NCBI RefSeq assembly: GCF_000004195.4
Contig: NC_030677.2
Span: 197,445,372 to 197,509,371, forward strand
From: Xenopus tropicalis
Taxonomy: Eukaryota > Chordata > Amphibia > Anura > Pipidae
DNA: 64,000 bases
Direction: 5' to 3'
A program made the translations under genes and the position numbers. The notes beneath the pieces are model-generated. The model was not told where the DNA came from. It was given only the letters and a program-made list of their open reading frames with translations, and did no database searches. Shown piece by piece: positions 10,709 through 21,262 of this stretch. The number at the start of each line of letters is the position of its first letter. Position 1 is the stretch's first letter.

Positions 10709-11239
10709 CAGGGGTGGGCAAACTTTTTAGCTCTGGGGCCACATTTACTTACAGACAGGCCGGGCCAGCATTCTCCCCAGCATCCTGCTGCTCCCCATCC
10801 CAGCATTCTTCAGTTCCCCCCAGCATCCTTCAGCTCCCCCCCAGCACCCTTCAGCTCCCCCCCAGCATCCTGCAGCTCCCCACCCCAGCATTCTTCAGCT
10901 CCCCCCAGCATTCTTCAGCTCCCCCCCAGCTTCCTCCAGCTCCACTCCCCAGCATCCTGCAGCTCCCCCCCAGCATCCTCCCCCCCAGCAACCTGCGGCT
11001 TCCTGCGGCTCCCTCCTCCAGCGACCTCCTGCTTCCTCCGTCCTTCGGCTGCTTCTGTCCGCGGCTCCACGCTGCATCCTTTTATATGATTGCACCCCAT
11101 GCGTGCTGACGTCACGCGTGCGCACGGGGTGTAACCAATAAAGGCCCATAATTCTTTTAAAGGGGCCGGAGTCAGCTGGCCGGATTAAAAAGGCCAACGG
11201 GCTGGATGTAGCCCGCGGGCCATAGTTTGCCCACCCCTG
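10709..11239. mobile_element. hAT-like MITE, 531 bp, with internal minisatellite
   Basis: Termini CAGGGGTGGGCAAACTTTTT and GGCCATAGTTTGCCCACCCCTG (last 20 shown inverted) are classic hAT-type ends. The 8-bp target duplication is GGCTAGAA (10701-10708) against GCCTAGAA (11240-11247), one mismatch. The interior has a CCCCAGCATCCTTCAGCTCC minisatellite (about 10775-10990) and a palindromic core centred on TGACGTCA (11107-11114). No coding capacity for a transposase. Confidence 0.88.
10775..10990. repeat. C-rich minisatellite, about 20-22 bp unit
   Basis: Degenerate copies of CAGCATCCTTCAGCTCCCCC. It is clearly related to the unit in the 7600-9010 array (AGCATCCTTCAGCTTCCCCC) although the host elements have different ends. 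Confidence 0.85.
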
Positions 11240-11247
11240 GCCTAGAA

Positions 11248-11990
11248 CATAATTATAGAGCAAACTGTGGAGCTGCCCCTACCCCAGGAAGCTTGGAGAA
11301 CTAAAGTTCAGTTAGCGTGAGATTTGGGATGAACACTAATTTGCTGTCCTAGATATTCTTGGAAGGATGGCTGAATGGCTGACACGGCAATGTTTTCCTA
11401 TATCTGTAAGTATGTATTTAGCTAAAGGTGTGCCTGACCAAAGAATGAACCCCCAAGCTCCCTTGGAGGTTCATTCTTTTGTCAGCACAAGCAATAGGGG
11501 GCTCAGTGTCAAAGACTGATGAAGTTCAATTTAAAAGAAGAGAAGACACAAAGTCTACAGCAAAATAATTTTAGGGCCTTCCTTGCCCAAAACCATGGGC
11601 CAAATGATTAGGTCTGCACACATACTCTGGATCTAGTGTGTCTTACAAGAACCCTGAAGTTAAGAAGCCAGGTAGCTGACAGCTGTATGTGTGAAATTGG
11701 GGGAGTACAGACATTAAGCAGAGATCAGCCTCCTGAAGGAAGGGCAATAATAATTTTTAGGGCAATAATGCACAACATATTAGACATTGGCTTGTCAGAC
11801 TTTTCATTTCAAATCTCCATTGAAGGTCCAACCTTTGGTCAGGGTCCCTCTTCGCTCAGGTTACAGGCAAAGGAAAACATTGGTCTATCAGTCACGGCCA
11901 TAGTAATATCTGGTATTGCAAAATGTCACACCTTGTAATAAATGAGGTACAAAGACACTGGAGAAAACCCATTCAGTAACTTCAAAAATA
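11248..11990. other. Single-copy sequence, no gene recognised
   Basis: No tandem or inverted repeat apart from a short GAACCTCCAAG-type hairpin near 11445-11480 (AACCCCCAAGCTCCCTTGGAGG followed by TTCATTCTTT). A 100-codon frame at 11636-11938 has no recognisable features. Confidence 0.4.
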
Positions 11991-11996
11991 ATCACA

Positions 11997-12187
11997 AAAG
12001 CAAAAAAGTATCTGCAAACTCAGAAAAAGTAAATACAAAAAGAAAATTTATTAAGTACAAAATCATATCTCCACGTGTTTCAACCCAATAAAGGGTCTTC
12101 ATCAGGGACAAAAAAATTAAAAAAGGGGCCTGCCCCTTTTCTTTTTGTATTTACTTTTTCTGCGTGTGCAGATACTTTTTGCTTTTA
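11997..12187. mobile_element. Small palindromic element
   Basis: Arms CAAAAAAGTATCTGCAAACT-AGAAAAAGTAAATAC (from 11997) and its complement ending GTGTGCAGATACTTTTTGCT (to 12187) pair with few mismatches. The centre contains CACGTGTTTCAACCC and GGGTCTTCATCAGGGAC. No clean target duplication found. Confidence 0.6.
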
Positions 12188-13498
12188 TAGTAATATCTAG
12201 GACAGCAAAAGTTTTCACCCCATAATCACCTAATTGACCTTCAAGCTGGGCTTCTAAATGTAAAGTCTCACCATAAATGGTCATCAGGCTGGATCCGACC
12301 ATCACGGCTCAAAGTGCCAGCCTCAGTCTGAGGCCACTGATTTCTGATTGAGAACCTCACAAGATCATTTAGGTGGTGGAAAGCTCTTTAAAAACCCACC
12401 AGGGTTTTATCCCAGCCGTTAAAGTTGAAGTAAAATGCCGATACAGATCACAGTTGAATGCTTTACAGATCAGCGGCAGGAAACAGGCAGAAACTGAACA
12501 CCAGCCTATTGGCGGGTTTTCATGAATTCATTTTGCATATATTAATAGAAAACAACGATATTTTCTCTACGAACGGAGACAAATATTTGCAAATCTAATA
12601 AACGACACTGTGGCCTGCAGTGTTTGATTTCCATAATGGCCCTAACGTGGTTGTACTTAATGATCCCTGACAAGACAATTACACCCACCATTACATCTGG
12701 ATGCATCACAATAAGTGACTGCATCTGGGTTTGTGGACAGATTATGATGGATGACCGTCCTGTCGCGATGCTTCTGTCTGAACCAAAAAAATGGGCAGTT
12801 GCAAATATTTTTGACTCCTCTGTATGTTGATGTGAAATTACAAACACTGAATATTTCTCTCCAACATAAAATACTTTCCCCCCCCCCACTCCCAAAACAT
12901 TCAACTGATGTTGTGGGGGCTTCTTGACCTTTGACACCATCCATACAAGGAAAACTTGTTGGTAAATGAAGCACCTTTGAAGTGTTATGTGTCTTGGTTT
13001 CCAGAGGATTGTGTTGGCAAACGAATGCACTGGACAGATGTTAAAGGCAAAGTATGGAAGTTCTCAAATGATATTAAGGCACCTACGACTTAATTATCTT
13101 GAAACACAAAGGGTGCCGTTGTAAGTTTTGATTACTGATAATTGTGTTGGGGAATAACATTGGGATCTCCATAAAATCACTGGATGAAAAAGGAACATTT
13201 TTGCATCTTGTAACCTTTGTAAACCGCATTGTAGTGTTAAGTTGCCCTTTTGCCAGGTTGATCCCAATTTTTATTTTATTCCTTATGAATAATGAACTTT
13301 ACTTCGGGATATTACAGTTCCAGATGCTGTTACAGTGTAAAGTACATCCACTAGGTGCTTAACATTGCATGGGGCTTCTCTGTGCCTGTTACATATATAC
13401 ATATAGAATAGGACTATATTAGACCAAATGACCTTACATTGTTAAGGACTCACAGAATAATCATGTTTCTCAGTTCCAAGAAGACATTTAATAAGAGA
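12188..13498. other. Single-copy sequence, no gene recognised
   Basis: Open frames of 162 and 105 codons overlap on the minus strand (12542-13030) but lack any recognisable motif and run through a poly-C tract near 12880. I see no splice-supported exon and no repeat family. Confidence 0.4.
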
Positions 13499-14045
13499 TT
13501 ATTAACACTGGAGACAAATGTCACTTGTGGTGTTGCCCATAGCAACCAATCAGATGTTTGCTTTTGTTTTCTAACTTGTAGGCAGGGCCGGATTTCTGTT
13601 CTGGGCGCCCCGAGGCCGCCCCTGTTGGTCGCCCCCCCTCCTCCACCCGCGCGCATGTGCGAACGCGTGACAACCCCCCCAGGACAACACCCCCCGGAGC
13701 CACAAGTGCGCATGAGCGAACGCGCTACAACCCCCCCCCCGGAGCCGCAAGTGCGCATGCGCGACAACACCTCCCCGGAGCCGCGAGTGCGCATGTGCGA
13801 CAACACCTCCCCGGAGCTGCGAGTGCGCATGAGCGAACTCACTACAACCCCCCCCCCCAGAGCCGCGAGTGCGCATGCGCTCCTTTAAACTCCCATACGC
13901 CCCTAAACTTCTGCCGCCCTAGGCCTGGGCATTTGTGGCCTCTCCACAAATCCGGGCCTGCTTGTAGGTGACCATTTATATCTAATTGCTGATGGGTTGC
14001 TATGGGCAACATCACTGGTGATGTTTGTCTCCAATGTTAATAAAT
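13499..14045. mobile_element. Palindromic element interrupted by a hAT MITE
   Basis: Left arm ATTAACACTGGAGACAAATG ... TGTTGCCCATAGCAACC (13500-13550) is mirrored by GGTTGCTATGGGCAACATCA ... TTTGTCTCCAATGTTAAT (13995-14043). The stem is split by the 378-bp insertion at 13583. This outer element is a common Xenopus repeat type in my memory; its own target duplication is not clear. Confidence 0.75.
13583..13960. mobile_element. hAT-like MITE, 378 bp, nested
   Basis: Ends CAGGGCCGGATTTCTG and CACAAATCCGGGCCTG are inverted repeats. The target duplication CTTGTAGG is perfect on both sides (13575-13582, 13961-13968). The interior is CpG-rich with five to six copies of a GAGCCGCGAGTGCGCATG-type unit, including TGCGCATGCGCG at 13752-13763. 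Insertion came after the surrounding palindromic element. Confidence 0.93.
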
Positions 14046-14079
14046 ACACCCCTATGAGTGAGAGTCTCAAGACCAATAC

Positions 14080-14258
14080 AATTACATTACATTACATTAA
14101 CATTTATTTATAAAGCGCCAACATATTCCGCAGCGCTGTACAATAAGTGGGTTTCATACATTGGACATACAGAGTAACATATAAAGCAATCAATAACCGA
14201 TACAAGAGGTGAAGAGGGCCCTGCCCAAAAGAGCTTACAATCTACAAGGAGAAAGGGC
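14080..14258 (-). mobile_element. L2-type LINE 3' end
   Basis: On the minus strand: TTGTAAGCTCTTTTGGGCAG ... TGTACAGCGCTGCGGAATAT ... GCGCTTTATAAATAAATG, then a (TAATG)n tail (plus strand ATTACATTACATT). Close to the copy at 25195-25360 but a different subfamily from those at 9.3, 28.8 and 38.8 kb. Confidence 0.75.
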
Positions 14259-14461
14259 TGAGACACAAGGTGTGACAATGGGTCAATAAGTGGAAAAATG
14301 CCATTTATTCATATATACTGTAGTGCAAAGATCTTTCATGGAAAAGCTTCCATTGGTAGCTCCTCCAAACAAATCCTCCTCCAATGAGTGAGTCCTTGGT
14401 TACTAGGAATAAGTGTCTTGTTTACAAATGAAGTATTCATTTATAATGCATATGTTCCTCT

Positions 14462-14765
14462 TCTTCTAATAGTGTGGTTGGTAAGGTCCTAGGCTTGAAT
14501 CCAACCAGAGCCTGATCTGCAAGGAGTTTGCATGTTCTCCCAGTGCCTATGTTGGGTTCCTCTGTGTGCTGTGGTTTCCTCCCATGCTCCAAAAGCATAG
14601 TACTAGGTTAACTGGCTCCTTATGTAAGTGATCCTAATGTAATATGGTCATTAGTCTGGAGCACATACTGATGTGGTGAACAATTTGTGCATGATGATAG
14701 CGCATTCACTGTTCAGCTAAAGCCTAGGGTGACATCTAGGGCAACAAATAAAGCTCTATGAAAGC
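14462..14765 (+). mobile_element. SINE-like repeat (tentatively tRNA-derived)
   Basis: GGCTTGAATCC (14492-14502) matches a tRNA/pol III B-box at 9 of 11 positions. It is followed by GCAAGGAGTTTGCATGTTCT and TGGTTTCCTCCCATGCTCCA, a block I know from many fish and amphibian interspersed repeats. The A-box region is too close or truncated, so the pol III origin is inference. Confidence 0.5.
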
Positions 14766-15464
14766 AGGAAAATATGGTGGGAAGGGATATTGAATTTAGA
14801 CAAAAACTATACCTTTCTGCTATCTCATAAAAGGCAATATAATGATTGTTTACCTGTAGCTTGTGTAGTAAAGTTGAGGATTTCGCTAGCCATCTTCTTC
14901 TGTTCTATTGCTATTATAATTGTTAATGCCAGGGAACTGAAGCCAGATATAGTACAACAATTTGGAAAACACTAAAAATCTAACACCCCTTCCACAATGC
15001 CACGGTGGCCACCTGGCATCTACTTATTTATATATTTGCACCTGTCTGTTCTGCCCCCTCTGGTGATGTCAGAGATGGGCGGGGTCAGTATATAATGATA
15101 ATGATGCGGTTGGTTGAACAGGGTTCAGGTTGAGAGCAAGCAGGTTAGGGTCTGTGCGGGTTGGCTTTTTGCCACACATCATTCCAATGTTTCTATACTG
15201 TATTTGCACTTTTAATAAAAAAAGCTAGGGGACAGGAGACTGCAGAATACCACAATCAAGAAGACAAATATATTGGCTTTATTGTGTCTTTCCGCAACAA
15301 AGGGAAAGCTTGTCGACCAATGGAAAAACCTTGCCAATACTGTATAAGGCTCTGAACTGATTTTTAGTCTCTTTTCCGCTTGTCTGATCAAATTCCTCAG
15401 CAGTATGTCCTTATGTATTTAAGAAAGATGGCAGAAGGAGCAGACAACTAATATATGAGACTAT
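14766..15464. other. Single-copy sequence, no gene recognised
   Basis: Contains short T-rich frames only. Nothing identified. Confidence 0.4.
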
Positions 15465-16004
15465 GGGCCTGATTCACTAAAGGGCGATAAAACGTGCGCT
15501 ATTCTTATACTCGCGCTTTTTTACGCACGATATTGCAAGCGTTATTTAACTCGCGAAAGACTATTTCAATGCGGTATTTGCCTGTACATGCGCTAAATTA
15601 CGCGAATAATCGCCGAATATGAATGGTAGCACACATATAAATAGTAGATGCTTATAAATAGTAGCCACTAGTGATGAGCAAATGTGTTCTGGCATGGGCG
15701 TCCACAGAAGGGGGCAAGAGGGGGCACTTGCCCCCCCCTGGAAAAGTAGCAAAAAAAACCTTACTTTCTGCACTGTCTCCTCAAGCCCGTTTTTGCTGTG
15801 CTCCGATTGGATCTTTCTTCTTGTGGATTCTCCAATCAGAGCACAGCTTCCTTGACAGACAGTAAAATTGACCAATCAGAGCACAGATGCACACAGGGAT
15901 CGGGAGATTTTGCAAACTGGAAACAAATGAAGACTGAAAAGAAGAATCTGCAGCTGTAACTTTACCTGAGAACCAACTCTCAACTTTTGCTGCAGATTTC
16001 ATCC

Positions 16005-16412
16005 CACAGGCACTATACACAGGTACTATACACAGGCACTATACACAGGTACTATACACAGGTACTATACACAGGTACTATACACAGGCACTATACCCAG
16101 GCACTATACCCAGGCACTATACCCAGGCACTATACCCAGGCACTATACCCAGGTACTATACCCAGGTACTATACCCAGGTACTATACACAGGCACTATAC
16201 CCAGGCACTATACCCAGGCACTATACCCAGGCACTATACCCAGGCACTATACGCAGGCACTATACGCAGGCACTATAAACAGGTACTATACCCAGGTACT
16301 ATACAAAGGTACTATACCCAGGTACTATACACAGGCACTATACACAGGCACTATAAACAGGTACTATACACAGGCACTATACACAGGTACTATACCCAGG
16401 TACTATACACAG
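16005..16412. repeat. 13-bp minisatellite, about 31 units
   Basis: Units of AGGCACTATACCC and AGGTACTATACAC alternate in irregular blocks. Since 39 bp equals 13 codons, one frame stays open (15987-16469) and reads as a TQVLY/TQALY repeat; I treat that as an artefact. Confidence 0.95.
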
Positions 16413-16469
16413 GCCTCTGTTCTGCCTCTATACAGATTTCAAATGGGGGCCAAAAATATTGCTCTGTGA

Positions 16470-16690
16470 GGCTACAATTTTATTATTATTATAATTTTGT
16501 ATTACTTATTTTTCCAAGTAGGCCCCTTAACTATTCATATTCCCATCTCTTGTTTAAACCACTACCTGGTTGCTAGGGTAAATAAGACCCTAGCAACCAG
16601 ATAGCTGCTGAAATACCAAATGGAGAGCTGCTGAACAAAAAGCTAAATAACTGAAAAACCATTAAAAATAAAAGTGAATTTGAATGCGAA
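16470..16690. mobile_element. Internal fragment of a Xenopus interspersed repeat
   Basis: TGGTTGCTAGGGTAAATAAG and its partner CCCTAGCAACCAGATAGCTG form a short palindrome, followed by GGAGAGCTGCTGAACAAAAA and CTAAATAACTGAAAAACC. I recall this text from TTAA-type MITEs, whose ends are missing here. Confidence 0.5.
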
Positions 16691-16939
16691 CTAGCCCTGA
16701 TCACAAACACAAATGTTTGCAGATCCCCTCACAGAAATGCGCGTATAAATACTTTAACATACTAAACATTTTAGGGTAAAAACAAAAAAGCCCCCCCCGC
16801 ACTTTTGTACAGTATCCCTGGGAGTCAGTGGGAACGGCAAGAGGTAGTTGGGAGGTTAACTTTTTACGCCAGCAGCGAATCCACTAAGTGTCACATTAGC
16901 TGTAGGTCAGTCTGTGTATGGGCCATCTTTAGCCTCCCC

Positions 16940-16967
16940 TAGTATCATCCTGCAAAAAAAAAATATA

Positions 16968-17022
<55 letters not shown>

Positions 17023-17040
17023 CTGTTGCAGGATGATACT
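16940..17040. repeat. AT microsatellite in the loop of a 15-bp hairpin
   Basis: TAGTATCATCCTGCA (about 16940-16954) and TGCAGGATGATACTA (about 17027-17041) are perfect complements, enclosing (AT)n of about 50-60 bp. Confidence 0.88.
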
Positions 17041-17801
17041 AGCTTACTTGCCCCCCCTTGGAAAATTTTCTGCGGACGCCCATGTGTTCTGGTTTCTTTA
17101 GTGAAAAATTAGCAAATCTTTCGAAAGATCCCCGAAACGGCAAAAATGTTGTGCGGGCAAAAAAATTGTTGCCCGTGACTATTATTTTTTGACGTTTGTA
17201 TCAATTTGTGGAGGTGAGGTGAATTTTTGCGTGGCGAATTTTTTCATGCGTTTTGCCATTGGCGGATTGTTTTGCGAAACGCATTAAAAAATCCGCCGCA
17301 AAAAAATTCAACGCACATCCAAAAATCCATGCCTGGCGAAACATTTCATCACTTGTAGCCAAATAGAAATAGTTGCGCAAATGAACGCACGCCATGTTAG
17401 CCATACACGCCAATACTTGCGGAAAATTACTGTATTAAAAATGAACATTTCGCTGCAAACTGGCGGCTGCGTCACTCTGGGGGAAACACAGACTTGAATA
17501 AATAACACTGTAAGTCCATATTTTATTGCAAAAAATAATTTACTGTACTTTTGTATAATTTTTCGCCTGCCTGTAGTAGGTGTTAATTTTCATATAGCCG
17601 AATGCGATATTTAGCGCGCAAAAGTTATAGTGAATCATGCGATCGTATTCTTTTCAGCGCGGAAATTAACGCAAAACGGTAAAACTAGTGCGAGAAATAC
17701 CCCATGCGAAAATGGCGATTTTTTGCATGGGGTATTTTGCGTTTTTTAACGTGAAAAAGCGTGCAATAATTTTTATCGCCCTTTAGTGAATCAGGCCCTA
17801 T

Positions 17802-20466
17802 TTGTGTGTTGTATTTTATTCCTTTATTCTTGTTGGTTATTTCAAGTGCTCATAAGGCACATTAAAGTGTGTCTAAACACAGAGCTCCAAGTTAGGTGTG
17901 TGATGAAGAAGTAAATGGCTTTATTATGCGGCGCGGGATCTCTATTCTCAGCAGATGGCTTTTGCCAACGGGCATGGGAGAAATAAGAGAGAATTGTGAA
18001 TTACATATGCTGTGCTTGTCTCATTCATATCTGTAGGGCTTTGTCTTTCATCAAATTTCATTCATATCACGAGATCACAGAACCTGTAACAGGCCCTTTC
18101 ACTGCTTTTTGTAATGGAGCAGAGTCTGTAGAATGTATAGAAAGACTTGTTCATTCGAACAAACAGATGAAGCTGATCAGGTTACCGGGCGCTTTGTGAT
18201 CATTGTAAGATTAGCGACAAGCCTTACAGACTGGGCTGCAGTGAATGATACTGGTTTCCATTATCTAACAGGGCCACTAAGGGTCATTTGTGCATTTTCT
18301 CATCAAAATAAAGTGTCCAGAATCCAACTTGCTAAATGGCTAATCCTTATCCAGGGAACTCAATGTGTAACTTTGAATAAAACTGTGCAGTACTTTGGGA
18401 GCCTTTTTTCAGACCCACATTTACCCTTTTTATTTTTTCCCCAACAACCTATAATATCCAACTAAAGTCAATTATTACCAAGGTCCTGTAAAGCATAAAT
18501 TGTTTGTAACCAGGAACCAGCGAAGAATACAGTTGCTAACTAATTGACTCTTTCCTTGACCTTGCTCACCGAGTCCCTATTCTCTGACTCAGGAAAACTC
18601 CCGGTGGGCCCAGGTGCCAGTGGGCCCTCTTGCTTCTATCTATTTAGCTTATTTCATAGTCATTCTCTATTTCTGCATGGGAACATGGAAGCTTGATAGA
18701 TGAAAGAATAAAGTATAGTATGTCGAGAAAAGAGACTAGGATAATAAAGAGTTTGAACTAGGAGAGGAGGAATTAAAGTTTTGTGAGTGGGCCCATGGTC
18801 CAGGTTTTTCTGGTGGACCCCTGCCATCTCAGTCCAACACTGCTCTGACTGCTCTAAGGGGCTGGTTTCCTCAGGGCCACAACTCTTTACTGGGGCTTGT
18901 TTGAACCCAGGCTCTCTAGCAGACATCCACATTGGTCAGAAGATGCAGCCCACAGAGAAAGAACTGGGGCTTTCAAATGACTAAAGCTAAGAAATTACAA
19001 AGCTAAGAAGAAGCCATATATAAGTCATATATAACCCTAGGCCAATGAGGAATACTCATCAAGCCCAAATACCTGGATAGTGTGATTAATATGGGGATTT
19101 CCAAGCAATGGGGAAACTAACCTCATGGCGCCCAACATGCCAATGGTACGATTTACATCTGACAAGTCACCAGAGAAAAGTAGCAAAGAAAGTTTGTCAC
19201 CTAAAAGATAATGCAATGACCTGCTGTCATGAAAATGACCGAATAGACGCATGGCAGAACACTGGAGAGTAACCACGTGACATCCGAGCACTTTATTTTT
19301 GTAAATTCCAATGACATCACACAGCAACAAAAGTTGGAAGTAAAATAACAAAAAGTATATCCACAAGTATATCCACAGTCCAAAGAAAAAAATGGCCCCA
19401 GGGCCAAACGATCAAATTAGCCTACATGTTCCCCGATATCGCCCACCCGTAGGTGGGGAATCTTCACATGTATGGGCACCTTAACTGAAGCAGAGGTGCA
19501 AACTTGGTTCTGCAGTCCCCATTCTGAAAGACTGTTCAGATAATGTGGCAAATTACTTCAGGCTTTGCCCACTATTGGTTATGGACTCTAACTGAAGGCC
19601 AGTTAGAGTGAAAATCTGATTAATTGATCGTCTAGATACACCTGAAAGCCTGGAGGTCATGTGTACTGTATGAATTTGTTGTCTGAGATACTACTGAAAC
19701 TGTGACTTAATGACTGATACACCAATATGTTCTATAATTCTGCACTCATTTTGTGGGCTATAGGGAGCCCTGATCCAAACTGGACCTTCAAGCAGGGAGG
19801 TCAGCCTTCAAAAAGTCAAATATTCAAGTGAGGCATGAACTGAATTAGTCTGACAACCACTACTCTATGCTCAGTGACCAGAGCGTTTGCCTAAATTTTT
19901 GTTATTGTCCATATTCATTTCAAGACCAATGATGAAAGCCTTGGAAATAAAGGAAAGGAAGCTTTGATGTGTGTGTGGTATTGGTAGCGTTGGACAGTAT
20001 AATCTGCAGGGGGAAAGGGCACTTATTTAGGAAAGATGCAATCAGCCTGAAAATCTCAATGTGGTGTCTGACTCCATCTTTAGATGTTATCTCACTCCAA
20101 CTACTACCAGCTGTGCACTAATGAGGATAGCGGCAAGACTGCGCCTTACATATAGGATGTGGATCTTAAGTAAAAAATATTCAACTTCAACAACACTATA
20201 CGCTGTGACACATTCAAGGGAGCTATGTTGCATATGTAGATACTGAAGTTCACACTGGCTTTGGCTTTGAAAGGGTCACTATTCCATTAAAATTCCCAGT
20301 GGTTTTGGGCTTAGTAGTACAGGGGTAATAACTGAACTTGCGCATATAATGCTTATTATGTCTCTGTACAACCTGCTTGGTGTTCCTGTTGTAACTTTAA
20401 TCAAGGGGATCCTATTTGATCACACTCCTTGTGCAGTTTGGTCACACACACTGCTTAACTCTTGTA
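17802..20466. other. Mostly single-copy sequence with repeat fragments
   Basis: 17860-18470 is non-repetitive and unassigned. 18590-18850 has scattered GTGGGCCCAGG and CTCAGTCCAACACTGCTCTG pieces typical of decayed repeats. 19385-19482 ends in ACATGTATGGGCACCTTAAC, the right half of a 'ccatacac'-type element. 19490-20466 shows nothing I recognise. Confidence 0.4.
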
Positions 20467-20735
20467 TGGGCAACATTTTATCCCAATAGAAGGATCACTG
20501 CTTTAATACCAGTGGCCTCAAAGTAGGAGCCATTTTTAATTCTCTGGCTTGGAGACAAGTTTTGGAAGCACAGAGACACAGTTTTACTCCAAGCAGAGCC
20601 TCTGCAGGCTGGCAGTCCACATGGGACCACATGGGAGCCAATCACATTTCTTATTTGGCTTCCCCAAAGAACTTTTTCATGCTTGTGTGGCTCCCACACA
20701 TCTGAGTACAAAGGGTTAGGCACCCCCACATTAAT
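20467..20735. mobile_element. Old copy of the hAT MITE seen at 45702
   Basis: Shares AGTGGCCTCAAAG, TCTGGCTTGGAGACAAG, GCAGGCTGGCAGTCCACATG and TTCATGCTTGTGTGGCTCCC with the intact copy at 45702-46002. Both termini are eroded and no target duplication remains. Confidence 0.7.
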
Positions 20736-20935
20736 GCATAGCTGTATCTTCATGCATTTTGCACAACAATAGGTTGCTCCATATACTTACACCCCTTTCC
20801 CACTTCTTGTTCCCTTAGCCTATGCAGCGCCTTATTTATCTGCCCTTTCGACAGTACTAAGCTGAATTTAAAAATGGAGAATTTCACAATCATTGAGTTA
20901 ACCTTTGCTCCTGACTGATATAAGTGACTTTAAGG

Positions 20936-21262
20936 GCTGTGACAGACGCTGTGCCGCGTATGCCATCCCACCGGCGATTTACATTCTAGCCATGGGGTGG
21001 CATTTCGAGCAGAATAGTCACCCGTGACAAGGGAGATTTGTCGCCCGTCGACTAATCTCCCCGAAATGCCATCCCATGGCTAGAATGTAAATCACCAGTG
21101 AGATGGCATGCGAGACGCGGCAATTTGCCGAAATCACCAAATTTGCCTTGAGAGGCGATTTTCGGCACCGCGTATGCCATCCTACCGGCAATTTACATTC
21201 TAGCAATTGACAAGGGAGATTTCTCGTGTGGCGACTAATCTCCCCATTTGCCACGGCCCTAA
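20936..21262. mobile_element. Inverted-repeat element, CGACTAATCTCCCC type
   Basis: Contains GACTAATCTCCCCGAAATGC, two copies of GCATGCC/GCGTATGCCATCC and ACATTCTAGCCATGG with its complement, so it folds on itself several ways. Flanking GGGCTGTGACAGAC and GCCACGGCCCTAAG are likely decayed ends. Confidence 0.6.

Larger units (their letters stand above)
15693..17084. mobile_element. Innermost hAT-like composite element, 1392 bp
   Basis: Ends CATGGGCGTCCACAGAAG and TTTCTGCGGACGCCCATG are inverted; the 8-bp duplication TGTTCTGG is exact (15685-15692, 17085-17092). Interior, in order: subterminal TTGCCCCCCCCTGG, a 13-bp minisatellite, a fragment of a TTGCTAGGGTAA-type Xenopus repeat (about 16470-16690), and an AT microsatellite in a hairpin loop. 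No transposase frame survives. Confidence 0.9.
15668..17353. mobile_element. Middle element of the nest, AGTGATGAGCAAAT type
   Basis: Left end TAGTGATGAGCAAATG and right end GGCGAAACATTTCATCACT match other copies at 22981, 53834 and 57310. Flanks AGTAGCCA and TGTAGCCA suggest an 8-bp duplication with one mismatch. It is split after about 20 bp by the hAT-like element at 15693. Confidence 0.8.
15465..17798. mobile_element. Outermost element of a nested cluster, GGGCCTGATTCACTAAAGGG termini
   Basis: Left end GGGCCTGATTCACTAAAGGG and right end CCCTTTAGTGAATCAGGCCC are perfectly inverted, continuing into CGATAAAA/TTTTATCG. TAT stands on both sides (15462-15464, 17799-17801), a 3-bp duplication compatible with PIF/Harbinger. 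The arms are rich in GCGCTAAATTACGCG-like motifs. The centre is occupied by two later insertions. Confidence 0.88.

Noticed and set aside
12542..13030. 162-codon minus-strand ORF
   Set aside because: Overlaps another long frame, passes through a C-run, and has no motif; insufficient for a gene call.
13439..13971. Arg/Pro-rich ORFs on both strands
   Set aside because: They lie across the CpG-rich repeats of a hAT MITE with exact target duplications.
14462..14540. Possible tRNA gene from a B-box-like word
   Set aside because: No cloverleaf can be formed and the A-box spacing is wrong; better explained as a SINE-like repeat.
15987..16469. 160-codon ORF of TQVLYTG repeats
   Set aside because: Translation of the 13-bp minisatellite in a nested transposon.
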